DNA of 64,000 bases from Dryomyza anilis (lineage: Eukaryota; Arthropoda; Insecta; Diptera; Dryomyzidae): assembly GCA_951804985.1 (NCBI GenBank), contig OX638132.1:46762800-46826799 (forward strand), given 5' to 3'. Shown here one piece after another: positions 1 to 11,353 of this stretch; the first letter of the stretch is position 1, and each line of letters begins with the position of its first letter. A model generated the notes under the pieces. That model did no database searches. It saw only the letters and a list, made by a program, of their open reading frames with translations, and was not told where the DNA came from. Position numbers and translations under genes: made by a program.

Positions 1-1245
1 GTTTTTAAATCAATCACTACTTTCAAGCTGATGCCTTGAGAGAAGCGTTTGACTCATTGTAAATCTTTATTTGAGAATTATAGCTTTTTCAACCAAAACC
101 GTACTCTTGAACGCAAACGTTAATTTCTCTTTTTTCTCAAATTAAGCTTTATTTCAAAATAAACCTCCAATTTTCTTTCAGCTTGAGAGTATGTTTAAAT
201 TTGACTTTATAGTTAGTGTTGATTTCAATTTTACAATCAAGCTTATCGTAAATTCGAAATTAACTTTAATATGCAAATTGAGTCAAAGTATAAATGTTAA
301 TTTGATATTCATATTATTTAAAATGTATTTTTAGCCTCATATAATTTTAAATAAAAACCAAATTAATTCAGATATGAACTTATATTTTATTCAATGTGCT
401 CAATCTTACAATTTCAAATTTAAATTTTCTTCTTTGTAACCTGGTATTTTTTTTGTTTTAGGTTTTTTCAAACAGTGCATCAGTTGCGTACGAAAATTTA
501 ATTTGACAAGCATCTGTAATAAAGCGAAACTATTACTTTTAATCTAAAGTTTTATACATCGTCGTTATAGAACTAAAAGTCACAAAATAGCATTTTTGAA
601 AATTCCAATTATAAAGTTTTTTGTGTATATGTCATACTTAAAAATCAAATAACCACAACATATATTTTTAAGTATGGGATATCGTTTCTATTTCCGGCAC
701 TGCGGTATGTTTGTTGAAATTTATAATTGAAGAAATTTTTAGCGATAAAAAGGTTTATGCATGAAAAAAATTTACATTTAACCTGGAATTTTTTTTCCGA
801 CAGCTCTTGAAGGTTGGAAAGTTTAAAATTTACAGTTTTTTAACCTTAATATTAAACCTTTAAAATTTCTACAAGTTTTGCTACTACGGACCGTTGCATA
901 CAAAAATGAAATACATTTTTTATTTGACAGATATATTTTGTGTTTGTTTTTATTTCAATATCGAATGAAATGTCATTTTAACTAACCGATTTCCATCGAT
1001 TAATTTTAATTCAGAGTTTAAAGTTTTATGCAACCGGCCCTTAATAATTTTTTGTTTAAACATTTTTAATTGAAAATTTTATTAGTGATTTTTATTTATT
1101 TTTTCTTCTTTGAAACCAATTAACTTAGAATAATCACGACTTTTCTAATAGAAAGGTAACATAATTATTTGGCAGAAAATGCAATAAAATCGATTTTGAA
1201 AAAACATGTATTTGGTGACTTTAACTTCTACAACGACGATATGTT
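1..1245. other. AT-rich stretch, nothing recognised
   Basis: Homopolymer-rich, AT-rich DNA with no open frame of useful length and no repeat structure I could pair elsewhere in the window. Confidence 0.5.
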
Positions 1246-1719
1246 TTAGTCACTTTTCAAGGCTGTTGTAATACTAAGCGCCCTCACCGGACCTTTTTGA
1301 GCCGTTTCCCTTCCAACAAAAATGTCGCGCTGCTTGGTCAACAAGCAATTTTCTCCAACAACATTTGATGAATTTTTCACAACTGTCTGCAAATTACGCC
1401 ACCTGGAATTAAATTTAAAATTCTTTAGCATGAATGTTAAAAATATTGTTATATGAAATATGATATTAAAAATGTTATGTTGAATAACCCATGCCGCCAA
1501 ATCATTTCTTAAATTATCATTTTGCAATGACCGAATTTCTTCTTCATCTGACTCTGCTGAAGAAATATTATCTTCATCTTCCCAAGTCAATTCAGACCTT
1601 AAAGCATCAGATGAGAAAGAATATGGTTCATTGGAAACGTATTCAACATTTTCTGCATGTCTGCAATTGGAGGCAATTTTGCACTTGAAGAAGAATGTAT
1701 GAAAGACCCAGTGAGACAC
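1246..1719 (-). CDS. unidentified 157-codon frame, possibly the last exons of a decayed gene
   Basis: I do not recognise this protein. The frame has an acidic Ser/Glu/Asp-rich stretch around residues 50-65 followed by a segment with LRNDLAAWVIQHN, then low-complexity hydrophobic sequence. Its C-terminal third (RNLQTVVKNSSNVVG onward, ending at a stop near 1246) reads like ordinary coding sequence. A good splice acceptor (ttaattccag) lies just upstream of that third on the minus strand, so the low-complexity middle is probably intron read through and the frame as drawn is not a real continuous protein. I saw no matching donor, which fits a decayed gene. It could equally be a transposon ORF fragment. 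Confidence 0.3.
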   Translation of the reverse strand: MSHWVFHTFFFKCKIASNCRHAENVEYVSNEPYSFSSDALRSELTWEDEDNISSAESDEEEIRSLQNDNLRNDLAAWVIQHNIFNIIFHITIFLTFMLKNFKFNSRWRNLQTVVKNSSNVVGENCLLTKQRDIFVGRETAQKGPVRALSITTALKSD

Positions 1720-1942
1720 TCCATAATTTGCCTACACTCATTTTTAGTTTTTACCGTTTTATTCATTATATTCAATTTGTAGAGTGTAGTAGAAATTTAT
1801 ATGCAACCTCTTATGCTACTGGAATTTCTTATGCAGCATCCCTTTACAAGCTATTAAAGGATAAGGCCACAATTTGTATAGTTATTTCAAATTTAAATTT
1901 GATTTAAATTTTTGACCTTAAAAAAATGGGTACTCTTGTTTT

Positions 1943-2207
1943 TACCCAATATGCCACAGGGTAAGCGTTTGAAAAAATAATTATAATTGCCTTTAAGGTC
2001 TAAGTTTTTCAAATTAGTTTCAAATATAAAAGAAGTGCTATTTTTAGCGCTTACTCTAAATTTGAAAATGATTTGATAATAACATTAACAAAAAGGGCAG
2101 TGAAAATTAGGAGCAAAAATGTAGTGACGCTAAAAACAGTATGTTTTTTACGATTGCTATAGAAACCTTGACAAAACATATAATATAACAACGCGCGTCC
2201 AAATCTA
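1943..2207. repeat. dispersed repeat R1, truncated copy
   Basis: It begins CCCAATATGCC and matches 27363-27640 closely (shared landmarks: tagcgcttactct, gtagtgacgctaaaaacagt, aacaacgcg.gtccaaatc). It breaks off at 2207, where a different repeat begins. Its right-hand half reappears detached at 2546-2715. Confidence 0.75.
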
Positions 2208-2545
2208 CACTCAGAAAAAAATACTATATAAATAATAGTTTTTTACTATAAAAAATAGTCAATAGGATAAATTATTATTTTAATTGGAAAATACCATTAA
2301 ATACTACAAAATACCATGACATTTCCATTGAGTTTATATGACAATATTTATTTGTTGTATACTATTAAATCAATAATTGCCCCATTGTCCAATTTTAATG
2401 GTATTTGAGGGAATTTTTTTCTGGTTGTAATAAAGGGTTTTTCAATAAGAGCGCTACAAAAGTTTTTTTCAAGGGTCAAAAGGCACGCTACATAAGTAGA
2501 GCGACAGGGACAGCAAACGACGGCATATTTCATATTTAAAGAAAA
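2208..2545. repeat. left end of a TA-flanked element (CACTCAGAA family)
   Basis: It is preceded by TA and starts CACTCAGAAAAAA, like the ends of the elements at 11354-12386 and 25692-27037. No matching right end is visible, so it is a truncated or deleted copy lying inside repeat R1. Confidence 0.5.
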
Positions 2546-2715
2546 AAACTAAATGTAGGTTAATTTGATATGGAGTTGAAAATAAGGCTAAATCTTGATT
2601 TGAAGTAAACGTTGGAAACAATTTAAGAATAAGTTTAATATTGATTTGAAAATAAGAGAATTTTCAAGTTAAGGTTAAGCTACCAGTTCTTATTGAAGTT
2701 AGCATGAAAGTTAGA
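2546..2715. repeat. dispersed repeat R1, right-hand segment
   Basis: It matches 29850-30000 (landmarks: actaaatgtaggttaatttgat, gaagtaaacgt, gttaagctaccagttctta). It separated from the 1943-2207 part when the intervening element inserted. Confidence 0.7.
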
Positions 2716-2894
2716 CACATGAAGTTAGACATATGAAGTTAGACACCAGACAGTGAACAGCTGTTTTTTACTATTGTGAACGTAAATTATTTTATTAAGC
2801 ACCACGCATAGAGAATATTAGTTAGATTTCAATAAAAAAAAACATTTTATTTTAATTTAATAAAGTCAAATATTGTTTTATTCAATGTGGCGCG

Positions 2895-3410
2895 CGTTGA
2901 ACGCTTTAATGACTTGGGCTGAAACGTGAACACTATCACGGCAAGGAACGCGTTAAGAAACGCGAATCCAAGATTATGGATAAGTGCGCAAATTGTTGGA
3001 GCTGTTGGAAAACAAAAAAAAAATCTGTCGCAAATGAGCAGCTAAGGACTATGTTGCGTGAAAATTCGAACACCACCAAAGCCGTCAAGGAGCTGCTGCA
3101 GGCGCATTTGTTGAAAGAATTGCATGTTTGTCGAAACATTGAAGCGATTCAATAGGGCTTATTCGGGCGAAATTCTAACCTTTGCAGGCGGAGAAACTGA
3201 GTAAGGCAAAATATTAAATTTACTTCAAGAGATTTTAAATATATAAAAAGTTTTGAAAGAAACACTAAAATACTTTATTTCTGTTGCTGTTTCTTTCTCC
3301 AGCTCTCAGCCAACGAACCATAACAACGACTGCCATAAATCGACAAAGAGGAGTGGGTAAACGAGTCGCGTCTGGTGCGCTAAGAGGTCTGGGAAGACGA
3401 CATAATATTT
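2895..3410 (+). pseudogene. unidentified decayed host-type gene with one recognisable intron
   Basis: I cannot name the gene. Reading the plus strand, a coding-like stretch (ENKKKSVANEQLRTM, then TTKAVKELLQAHLLKEL) runs to about 3200 with a frameshift near 3150. It ends at a plausible donor (gaaactga|gtaagg). A pyrimidine-rich acceptor (tttctttctccag) at about 3300 leads into another coding-like stretch (DKEEWVNESRLVR) interrupted by a stop. The compositional shift and the donor/acceptor pair suggest an old gene copied at the DNA level, not a processed transcript. Confidence 0.4.
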
Positions 3411-3876
3411 TCAAAATATTAATATTTTATCAAAATAAGTTGTAGAGGAAAACAAGCAGCAAGCAACAAAACCAGCTAATAAACCTAGATGTTGTGGGTA
3501 AATTAACGCCCGTCGAAATCTTTCAACAACCACAAAGTAAGAATAATAACTGCTAAAGACAATCACGTAAGTAAAATACGACGACGTAGAAATAATTTCT
3601 GAAACATTTATACATAAATTATATATCCAATAAATTAATAAATTCATAAATACATACATAAATGTACAAACATAAATATATATATATATATAAGTACATA
3701 AATACTTAAATACATAAATTAATAAATTAACATTTTTTTAATTTAATCTTATGAATTTGTTAATAAATTAATTAATAAATTCATTAACAGGTAAATTCAG
3801 AAATGTATTATTTCATAAATTGATAAATAAACAAAGAGATATATAAAATAAATAAAATACTATGATACAATAAAGT

Positions 3877-4312
3877 AGGGCTGTGGCATTAATCGATTAA
3901 TCAAATTTTTGAATTATTCAAATTTCTGATTAATTGGTTAATGAAGATTTTCAATTATTCAGAATATTGGTTAATCAATTTATAAGGAATCTGATTAATC
4001 AGCATTTTGATTAATTTATTAATCAGCATTTTGATTAATCAGAATTTCTGATTAATTTATTCGTCGCAAAATATTTAAAAATATTATATTTATGGTTCTT
4101 CAACATTTGAAACACTTCATTTTTTTTTAAATTATTTTAAAAATATTTTTTCACTTTATTTAAATTGACAAAATGTTCACATGAGGTTGAATAAAATTAT
4201 TTCAATTTCAAATAATTAATCTATTAATCAGGGTTTCTGATTAATTGATTAATCAATTAAACAGGATTCTAATTAATTAATATTTTGATTAATTGATTAA
4301 TTGCACAGCCCT
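3877..4312. mobile_element. 436-bp inverted-repeat element with 10-bp target duplication (Mutator-like or hAT-like MITE)
   Basis: The ends are inverted: AGGGCTGTGGCATTAATC on the left and ...GATTAATTGCACAGCCCT on the right. The element is flanked by identical ACAATAAAGT at 3867-3876 and 4313-4322. The interior is a string of ATTAATC-type motifs in both orientations and has no coding capacity. A 9-11 bp duplication is usual for Mutator-like elements. hAT elements give 8 bp, which does not fit these exact flanks. Confidence 0.75.
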
Positions 4313-4330
4313 ACAATAAAGTGATATACT

Positions 4331-5240
4331 TTTAGATTTCGAACCGCAATGATCAGTGTTGCAGTACAGCACATCATGATGATGAGGAGAAGAAACAGAT
4401 GAAGGTGAGCGGCTCAAGACAATTTCGTCTTTAATTTTTAGGCAGTTGCATGGATTCGGAGGCTGACGATAGCAGCGCTGCGGTGGCCAAACGTAATTTA
4501 ATACTTAATATTCTTCAGTACAGCGGTCGACTAAGTATTGACGTTAAATTTCCAGATAAAGGCTCCATGCGATGGCACATTTTATAATGTTGTTTCGATA
4601 GCGTGGTCTGGAATCGTTACCAAGACGCACAATGTGGTTTGAGTTGCACATATGAGCTCACAAAAGTATAGGCACTGCCGCAGGTACAACAATAAAAATT
4701 ATATATGCGGATTCTATCGCCAATTTGTGTTTCTTAATTGGAGCAGTGAATATTAAATTTATTCAGTGGTAATAGAAGCAGAAGCTGATCTTGCCAGTGA
4801 TGAATTAGGTAGTCATGTGAGTTTGGTACACGCATGAAAGCGGCACGTAAGTGACTTACTGGTGACTTTTTAATATATACATTTTTTTAAATTAATTTAG
4901 TCTTAATTTTCAGTTTGCATTTTGTCATCGAACAACACGTTGGCGAGGGCCTTGTTGCTGTCATCGATTGCTCCAAACTGTTGTTGACAAATTTGTCAAA
5001 GCTATGGTTCCATTTTCCACGTGCAGCAAAGAACTGCCGTTATACACCAACATAATTCCTGTCATTTCGATGAGTTGCTGCTATTCGCATAAAATGGGCA
5101 TATATTCAAAAGTAGCTGCAATAGTCCGTTCAACTTTTAACTGAAAGTAATGAACACCTTGCGTTCATGTGATATGCATTGCATGATCGAATTTGGATGC
5201 CTAAATTTCAACGTTGATCTGAAGTAAGTCATATATAACA
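4331..5240 (+). pseudogene. unidentified exon-like segments
   Basis: Several short coding-like blocks are separated by intron-like sequence. One ends HHDDEEKKQMK at a donor (gtgagc) near 4404. A second follows an acceptor (aatttttag) near 4441 and reads SCMDSEADDSSAAVAK. A third follows aaatttccag near 4554. The last runs to MIEFGCLNFNVDLK and ends at a donor (gtaagtc) near 5223. Stops and frameshifts interrupt all of them. Together with 2895-3410 this could be one or more decayed host genes; I do not recognise the product. Confidence 0.35.
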
Positions 5241-6895
5241 CTATCCAAAACGATTTTTATCAAGGACATCCCATACATCAATTCTATATAATTCATTGAT
5301 GCTGAGTTTGACTACATACTCAGCATACTCTATTAGTTTTTTGAGAAAATTGCAAAAATTATTTTTTAGCAGTTCTCACCCAATTAAAAAAAATGTAGAT
5401 CTGAAAAATAGTTTATCAAAAAAACTTAAACGTAATTTTTTCTAATTGTCTAGACTAATTTTAATATACTAATGCATGCTAATACTCTAATAAGTTTTTA
5501 AGGCAATTGTATCTAAACTCGGAAAATTTAGATTTTTAGACATTTTTATCATTTATGATTTACAAATTAAAAAAAAATATATTTATGGGTATCTAGTTGA
5601 TCCATATTCTAAAATTTGTCATGAGAACTCAATTTTGGTACTCATTTATAAAATTTAATGTTCAAAAAAATGCTAATGGTCGTATTCTGAAAATATCATT
5701 ATTTCATATTTAAAGTAAGATTATTCTATTTGCATATTCAGTTTTTTCCTATTACTTAGCGTTTTTGAGAAAAATTTGGGTAAAACGTCTATTTTCAGTG
5801 ATATGTTTGTAAAGTATACCAGCATTTTTAATTTAACCAGTTATTAACGGAATCTGTATTGATAGGGCATATTTTAAAAATGAGAATCGATGAAAAAGTT
5901 AGTAATTTTCGTCGTTAGCTTTTACAAAACCATGAATCCTTTTCTTATTTATCATTAGATCCAAAATGCTAAAAAGTCATCCAAAAATAGTATTATAATA
6001 TTTTAGTAAAATAATATTTTTCCAATTTAGATTCAAATAACTTAAAACCTATCGGAATAATAGTATTTGTTGGTATATTGTAATTAATTTTGGCAATTGA
6101 TAGAAAAATTGAGTTTACAGTTTTTTGGAAATTTGGAAAAAAGTTACGTAATAGAAACAACTGAGTATACAGACAAGCTCAGCAACCGCGAATTGATGTT
6201 TGCGATGTCCATGACAAAACCGTTTTTACCGTTTTGTTGAGTTGTGTAATTTTTGCAAAGCTAACAAATAATGATAATATTTTTTCTGTCTATTTGTTTA
6301 ACGCAATTCTTAGAAAACTAATAAAAAAGGACCATTTGCTAAACACTCGCCGACGGTTGCAGCAGCTTATACATAATCGATGAAGCGGTTGCAGTTGCCT
6401 AAAATCCGGACGATATTTGATGCTTATCAGTTTTAAGTGAACTCAAACGATATTGGCGATTTTGTTGGTGTTATGTTATTTATATTTTTGATGCATATAA
6501 TAAAAAAAACGCAACGAAACGACATTAAATATTTTAAATTAAATATAACATTTTGTAAATAAAACTAACTCCATTTTAAATGTAAACTGAATATGAATGT
6601 TTATTGATTATTATTATTAAAAGTAGTTATTAGAATTTTGAATGTTGAAAAGCCATTAAATTTATGATGAATAATTATATAAATGTATTAAATCATATAT
6701 GATTATATTTAAAATTTAATTTAGTAAAAAGATCTCTTATGTACAAACAATTATTTAAATCAATAAAAATTTCTTTTAAACAAATTGCACAAAACTTCAA
6801 CTGCTTTCAATGCACTTAACGTAAAATATAAAAAATCTATTTGATATTTCATAGATAGTAGAGATTATTTTAGCGTTATTTCAAAATGTATGTAT
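5241..6895. other. AT-rich stretch, nothing recognised
   Basis: No coding-like segment. The motif ctgagtttgactacatactcag near 5300 and ctgagtatacagacaagctcag near 6160 could be remnants of an inverted-repeat element, but the match is too weak to call. Confidence 0.4.
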
Positions 6896-6901
6896 AAAAT
6901 G

Positions 6902-7123
6902 TCACCGATGGCATGCTGCTTGCACTGGACATTTTATTAGCCATGTTAATAAGATCATTGTTACTCTAACAAATGCGTTTGGCGTGTGTGCAGAAGCAAT
7001 GGTATGACCAGCTGCGGTTGTAACGCTATATGTGACGGCAGGTGATGCGTTTGTTCTGCTGTTATACATCATGGGTTTGTGTAGAATCTGTGGCGCAAAC
7101 GCGCTAAAAAAACTACGCAGCAT
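6902..7123 (-). pseudogene. unidentified coding remnant next to the ERGIC2-like relic
   Basis: A 73-codon minus-strand frame with ordinary coding composition (for example SAFAPQILHKPMMYNSRTN and TTAAGHTIASAHTPNAF). It has no start context or splice sites that I trust. It may be the tail of a separate decayed gene; no family recognised. Confidence 0.3.
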
Positions 7124-7379
7124 TGAACCATGCAGCGAGCTTAAAATGTCTAATATAGGAACACATTTAAATATAGGTAGGAAAGAATTATTAAAAAGAA
7201 ACGAACCTGAAATGACGATAATGCCAGAAATTATGGAGCATGAATTTGAGAAGATTATCGCTATCGGTGCTCATAATAATATTTTAAATAAATTCCGGTT
7301 AGCCATACGAACTATGATCGAAATCTATTCGAAAATAATTGAATATAAATAATTTTTTTAATAGCTTTTTACACAATTT

Positions 7380-7965
7380 ACGTACATTCTCCTTCACCGC
7401 ATACTGATAGGTTTTAATGGTGGTTATCTCTGTGGATACAGTCTTCAGAAAATACTGCACCGTTGTCGCCTCATCTGCTACCAGCGCCTCATCACACTCC
7501 AGCGACTGCACAATGCGTCGTGAATATTGGCCAAAACTAAGACGATTTATGTGATGCGTAAAATTGGTTGTCACACGTCGAAACTCAATCATAAAATGGT
7601 CAACTGGCTCAGCACGCCTATTAAATGTAAAACACCCGTTACCTCATTAATGCACAGAGTGCCATGAAAACGACAAGAATCATAGTTCTCAACTCGCAAT
7701 CTTTTACCATTCACCGTGGCTACATCATGCGCTTCGTATCTTTTGATGATATCCTTGAAGAGTATATCGGTGACCGCATGACATTTCTAACGCAGAAAAC
7801 TGTTCATGTGCAGCAGAATTGTTCGCGTACGTCGCTCGACATCAGCTACCATATGCCCATGCGCTGCAACTTGCCATAATAGAAAATATCCTGCTGCGCT
7901 TTGTCCATTATATCAACGCCGGAGCGCTGTACAGTGTTAAAATTGGCTGGCTCATATTTTTTTTT
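7380..7965 (-). pseudogene. ERGIC2-like (ER-Golgi cargo receptor family) pseudogene
   Basis: ERGIC2 proteins are two-pass membrane proteins that cycle between ER and Golgi as coat-interacting cargo adaptors. On the minus strand the lumenal domain is recognisable in family order. An early block reads AQQDIFYYGKLQRMG, then comes CRFHGTLCINEVTG (family: C-R-x-H-G-x-L-x-V-N-K-V-x-G), then NFTHHINRLSFGQ (family: NFSHRIDHLSFG), then QYFLKTVSTEI and TYQYAVKENVRKL (family: QYFxxVVPTxxxT...QxSVxE). Stops and frameshifts break the first half, and neither the N-terminal nor the C-terminal membrane segment is evident. It lies tail-to-head with the Pch2 relic on the same strand. The related ERGIC1/3 proteins are the main alternative. 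Confidence 0.7.
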
Positions 7966-8049
7966 AGAGATCTGCATCTTTGTAGTAGTGCAAAAGCGAT
8001 AATTTTAATAAGATCAATTTAACACAATTAATTTAAATATATCTTCAAT

Positions 8050-8765
8050 AAACTTAAGCGTTCCGCAAATTTCAATGGTTTCCGTATATTTTTCCGTCTT
8101 CGTTTTCCCTCGCTGATCGCAATTCGTGCTGCTTCAGCATGTTCACACGCATGAGTTCCGACAACATGGACACATTAATTTTACAAAAAGGCGCTGGCGA
8201 GTGCATCCAAAAGTACTGCTTAATATCAGCGAGATTTCGAAAAGCTATGCCAATGGTGGTTACAAGATGTTATGTCATGAATACACACATTCGGATAATT
8301 TTTAATAGCGTCGAGCTGAGTAAAGCATCCTTTGTGTCACCACGTGTATCCTTTAGTTTTGCGTTTTGCCAAGACATGCAGTTGCGCGCGTATGCCACCG
8401 ACTTCACATACAAATTGGTCTGCACAACGATATCGCGTATTTTGTCAAAGAGTTTCATCACCAACTTTCCACTCTCGGAGAATCAATTGGAAAAGACTGG
8501 TTTTTGTGCCATGGCTTTGCACAAGCGGTTTTGCCGATGCCGGGTGGGTCATGCAGCAGAATGAGGCGGTTGCACGATATAATGTTCTGATTGAATCTTT
8601 GTTGCACAAACTTCAACGTGGACAGAGCGACCTTCAGTATCAAATTAAAATAAATAGTAATTATTTTTTGAAACAAATAAAATCTGTAATTACCTTCTCT
8701 TTGAAACCTTCCTCGTATATAATATGTTCCCATAGATTTTCAAATGTAACTGATGTCACCTAAAT
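8050..8765 (-). pseudogene. pch2: Pch2/TRIP13 AAA+ ATPase pseudogene
   Basis: TRIP13/Pch2 is the hexameric AAA+ ATPase that remodels HORMA-domain proteins in the meiotic and spindle checkpoints. Minus-strand reading shows, in family order: a segment like LWEHIIYEEGFKEK ending at a donor (gtaatt) near 8690; RFNQNIISCNRLILLH; a Walker A with substitutions (DPPGIGKT for GPPGTGKT) near 8540; LCKAMAQK after a frameshift; FSESGKLVMKLFDKIRDI, the strongest family signature; a block where Walker B (LIDEVES) should stand but is degraded; AYARNCMS; and TKDAL. Downstream segments (ELMRVNMLKQHELR) continue toward 8100. Stops, frameshifts and loss of Walker B make it non-functional. A retained intron argues against a retrocopy. 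From 8766 to about 9085 I see only AT-rich sequence, possibly its 5' intron. Confidence 0.8.
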
Positions 8766-9086
8766 GGCCTGCACATAAAAATAGCATGAATATATAAATG
8801 CCCTGAATATATTTAATCCAAATAAAACTTATTTCAATATAAAACGCATTTCCAGTTCGCCATCGTGTATGTTGGTTCTCACATTCAGTTATGATCTAAA
8901 AGTTATAACAAACTGTCCAGTATCCATCAACTTCGAAACTTCCATTTAATAAATAATCTATACAGGTATTCTTATGAATTTAGTTTGACGTTTCTTCATT
9001 TTCCCTTAATTCCTTAATCCCATTTTTTTAAATGTCAAAAAATTAAATTAAATTGTAATTTGAAATGGATATTTATTTAATTAAAA

Positions 9087-9515
9087 TCGAATAAAGACGA
9101 TACTACTGGACCAGGAGACGGTGAGTGTATAAATTTTATCTATTAGTCGCCTACAAAATATTTTTTACCTTCAGACCATTATCCATCTCTAGGACCTTTA
9201 GGAAGTCGCCCAGGCTGCAGTGTGAGCTCCAATGAACACATGCATTATCTAAAGTGCATCGTCTTTCTGCGGCCCATCAAACATAATGTACAACTGCTGG
9301 CGGAAGAGCTGCGTGGCCCTAATATATGGTACCGATATTATTTGTAAGTAAATTCAAATCGAACGAAGCCTTAATAAAAGCAATTACTTCCCCGTGTAGA
9401 GTTAAGCAACGTCATACGAACCGCCATTAACAACCTGGTGGAGTGCGACGAGAGCGAATCTACGCAGGTGTCGGCTAAATTAGCTGGCCGAAGCACTAAC
9501 GCCCACTACTGTACA
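9087..9515 (+). pseudogene. Vps45: Vps45 (Sec1/Munc18 family) pseudogene with retained introns
   Basis: Vps45 is the SM protein that supports SNARE assembly in TGN/endosome traffic. The plus strand shows ILLDQET ending exactly at a donor (gtgagt) near 9120. After an acceptor near 9175 comes a degraded block, then EHMHYLKCIVFLRPIKHNV and QLLAEELRGP (family: M-x-H-L-K-A-x-C-F-L-R-P-T-K-E-N-V and ELRxPKY). A second donor (gtaagt) lies near 9342, and after an acceptor (cgtgtag) near 9401 comes LSNVIRTAINNLVECDESES (family: FSNVISK...AExDExE). Two stops in the middle block and loss of the rest of the protein show decay. Conserved splice sites mean a DNA-level copy. Confidence 0.8.
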
Positions 9516-9799
9516 GTTTTGTTGACGAACACATAGCTGCGGTGGACTCCATTGAAAAAGTTGAATCATAATTTTAAAAAATAAGAATATGTAATTTTAA
9601 ATTTCAATTAAAATTTGCAAATACATTTTTTATTCATATTTTAATATTTAATAAAAATTTGAATTTATTTGAATACATATATGTATAAAGTTTATTTTAA
9701 ATAGATACATGGTATTACAGCAATTTCTAGTGAATAGCATTCATAGCTCCAATGCGTACAGTGATTTATCAACTTTTATAGCGCAAGTCAAGAGCTAAT

Positions 9800-10265
9800 C
9801 GTCCAAATGCCTTCCGACGGCAGCAGAAACAGTGTGCAAAACAACAACAGCAGGCTGCCGATGGACTGCGCACCTTTATCACGCTAATGGGCGGCCGCGG
9901 CTATTGACGACATGTCTGGTACAAAAAGCACCAATTCGCCGGGCAGCCGCGATACGCGCCGCAGCACCGGCTCCATTTATCAATTTGAATGATGCGCATC
10001 GTGGTCTGGGAGAAGTTAAATTCGAGGGTCTGTGAGTGGCGTTGGCGTGAACTGGGCACGGAGCGACGCAGCAGAGTGCGGATCCGCGCGAGCTTCTTTA
10101 ACAGACGCACGCGAGCATGCAAAATCTCTGCCACTGATGCGCAAAGACACACTGAAAACATTTAACGATGCGACAAAAAAGATGCCGGTCACCGATTTTA
10201 AATCGCACGAGAAACTCTTCATCGACCCACAATCGCATCGTATTAATTTTAAGTCAATTATTTAA
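9800..10265 (+). pseudogene. unidentified coding remnant
   Basis: A GC-richer stretch in an AT-rich setting, so clearly of coding origin. An early frame reads MPSDGSRNSVQNNNSRLP and SGTKSTNSPGSRDTRRS with a stop between. A later frame, open to a terminal TAA near 10262, reads MRKDTLKTFNDATKKMPV and FKSHEKLFIDPQSHRINFKS. The clean C-terminus suggests the true end of a gene. I cannot name the family. It lies between the Vps45 and EF-G1 relics on the same strand. Confidence 0.4.
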
Positions 10266-10829
10266 TTGCTAATTTAATGTTATTTTTATTGTTTACAATT
10301 AATTTTACAGTATGTGATAGAGTTGCCAGTTTATAATAAATGTATAGAAAGGACTTTATATTTTACAATCCTAATTGTTTTGCATGATGCTGATATGAAC
10401 GCCTTTGCATGAACGTGCATGATACGCTACGTGCATGATACGCAACGTGCTGTCTGATATGAATGGACCTTTAATTAAAAAATACTACAATATCACTACA
10501 CTCTCAGAAAATAATTGTTAAAATTTAACAATTACGATTGTTATTCAATAAAAATTATAATTATTAATTAATTTGCTTGAATTTGAGTGATAATTGTAGG
10601 TTTTTCTTTTTTAGCAATAAATTTGGGGGAGATTGTTAATTTTATTGTTGAATTGTTAAATTTATTTAAATTTTTAAATTTAAATATTCGATTGTTAAAA
10701 ATTGTATGTTCGAATAATTTAAAAACATCAAATTCATTTTAATATTATGTCAAATAATTTATTAAATATTTATACTCGTGTCGCGCATTGTCGCGTTTGT
10801 TAATTACAAAAAACAAATATATCGAAACG
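10266..10829. other. AT-rich spacer
   Basis: No gene. TACACTCTCAGAAAATAATTG at 10497 resembles the ends of the TA-flanked CACTCAGAA elements but has no partner end. Confidence 0.4.
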
Positions 10830-11353
10830 GCAAAATGCCTTCGTGAGTCTCTCCTTTAAACTGGAAAGTGGGCGCTCTGGGCAATTGCCCAAAGTTGCGT
10901 TGTTATCAGTGCGTGTTTGGCAAGATTGACAACCTATTCAATGCGTGCACGAAGCATAAGATGTACTTCGTCGCGGGCGACTTGTGCCGCGGCATTCCAA
11001 CAATATGGAGGACGGTGACGAAATCTATGCTGGCACCAAATTGGATTTGTTTAGCGTCGATTGCGCCTTAGACGATACGTTATCCACAAATCCTACAACC
11101 TACAACCTTTCTTTGGAATCAAAGGACTGTCCGTGGATTTGGTATCATGGAGCCATTGTCAAATACCGCACTAGAATTTGTTGACAAAACTTTGTGTACC
11201 AATAAATCCACAATAATTCCATCAAGGATAACTTTCATTCCTTCTTCTGCTGGTAGTAGAGCCGTTTATGTTGTTAACGGCGCCTGGAGAGTTCCAGGGC
11301 CACGTTATAGATCAATTGATCAAACGACACGGCATCATTTCGTGCACGGAATA

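Noticed and set aside
5280..6190. Possible inverted-repeat element bounded by ctgag...ctcag motifs
   Set aside because: Ends match too poorly and no target duplication is visible.
7032..8763. Plus-strand frames over the ERGIC2-like and Pch2 relics
   Set aside because: Antisense to the recognisable minus-strand family motifs; no coding features of their own.
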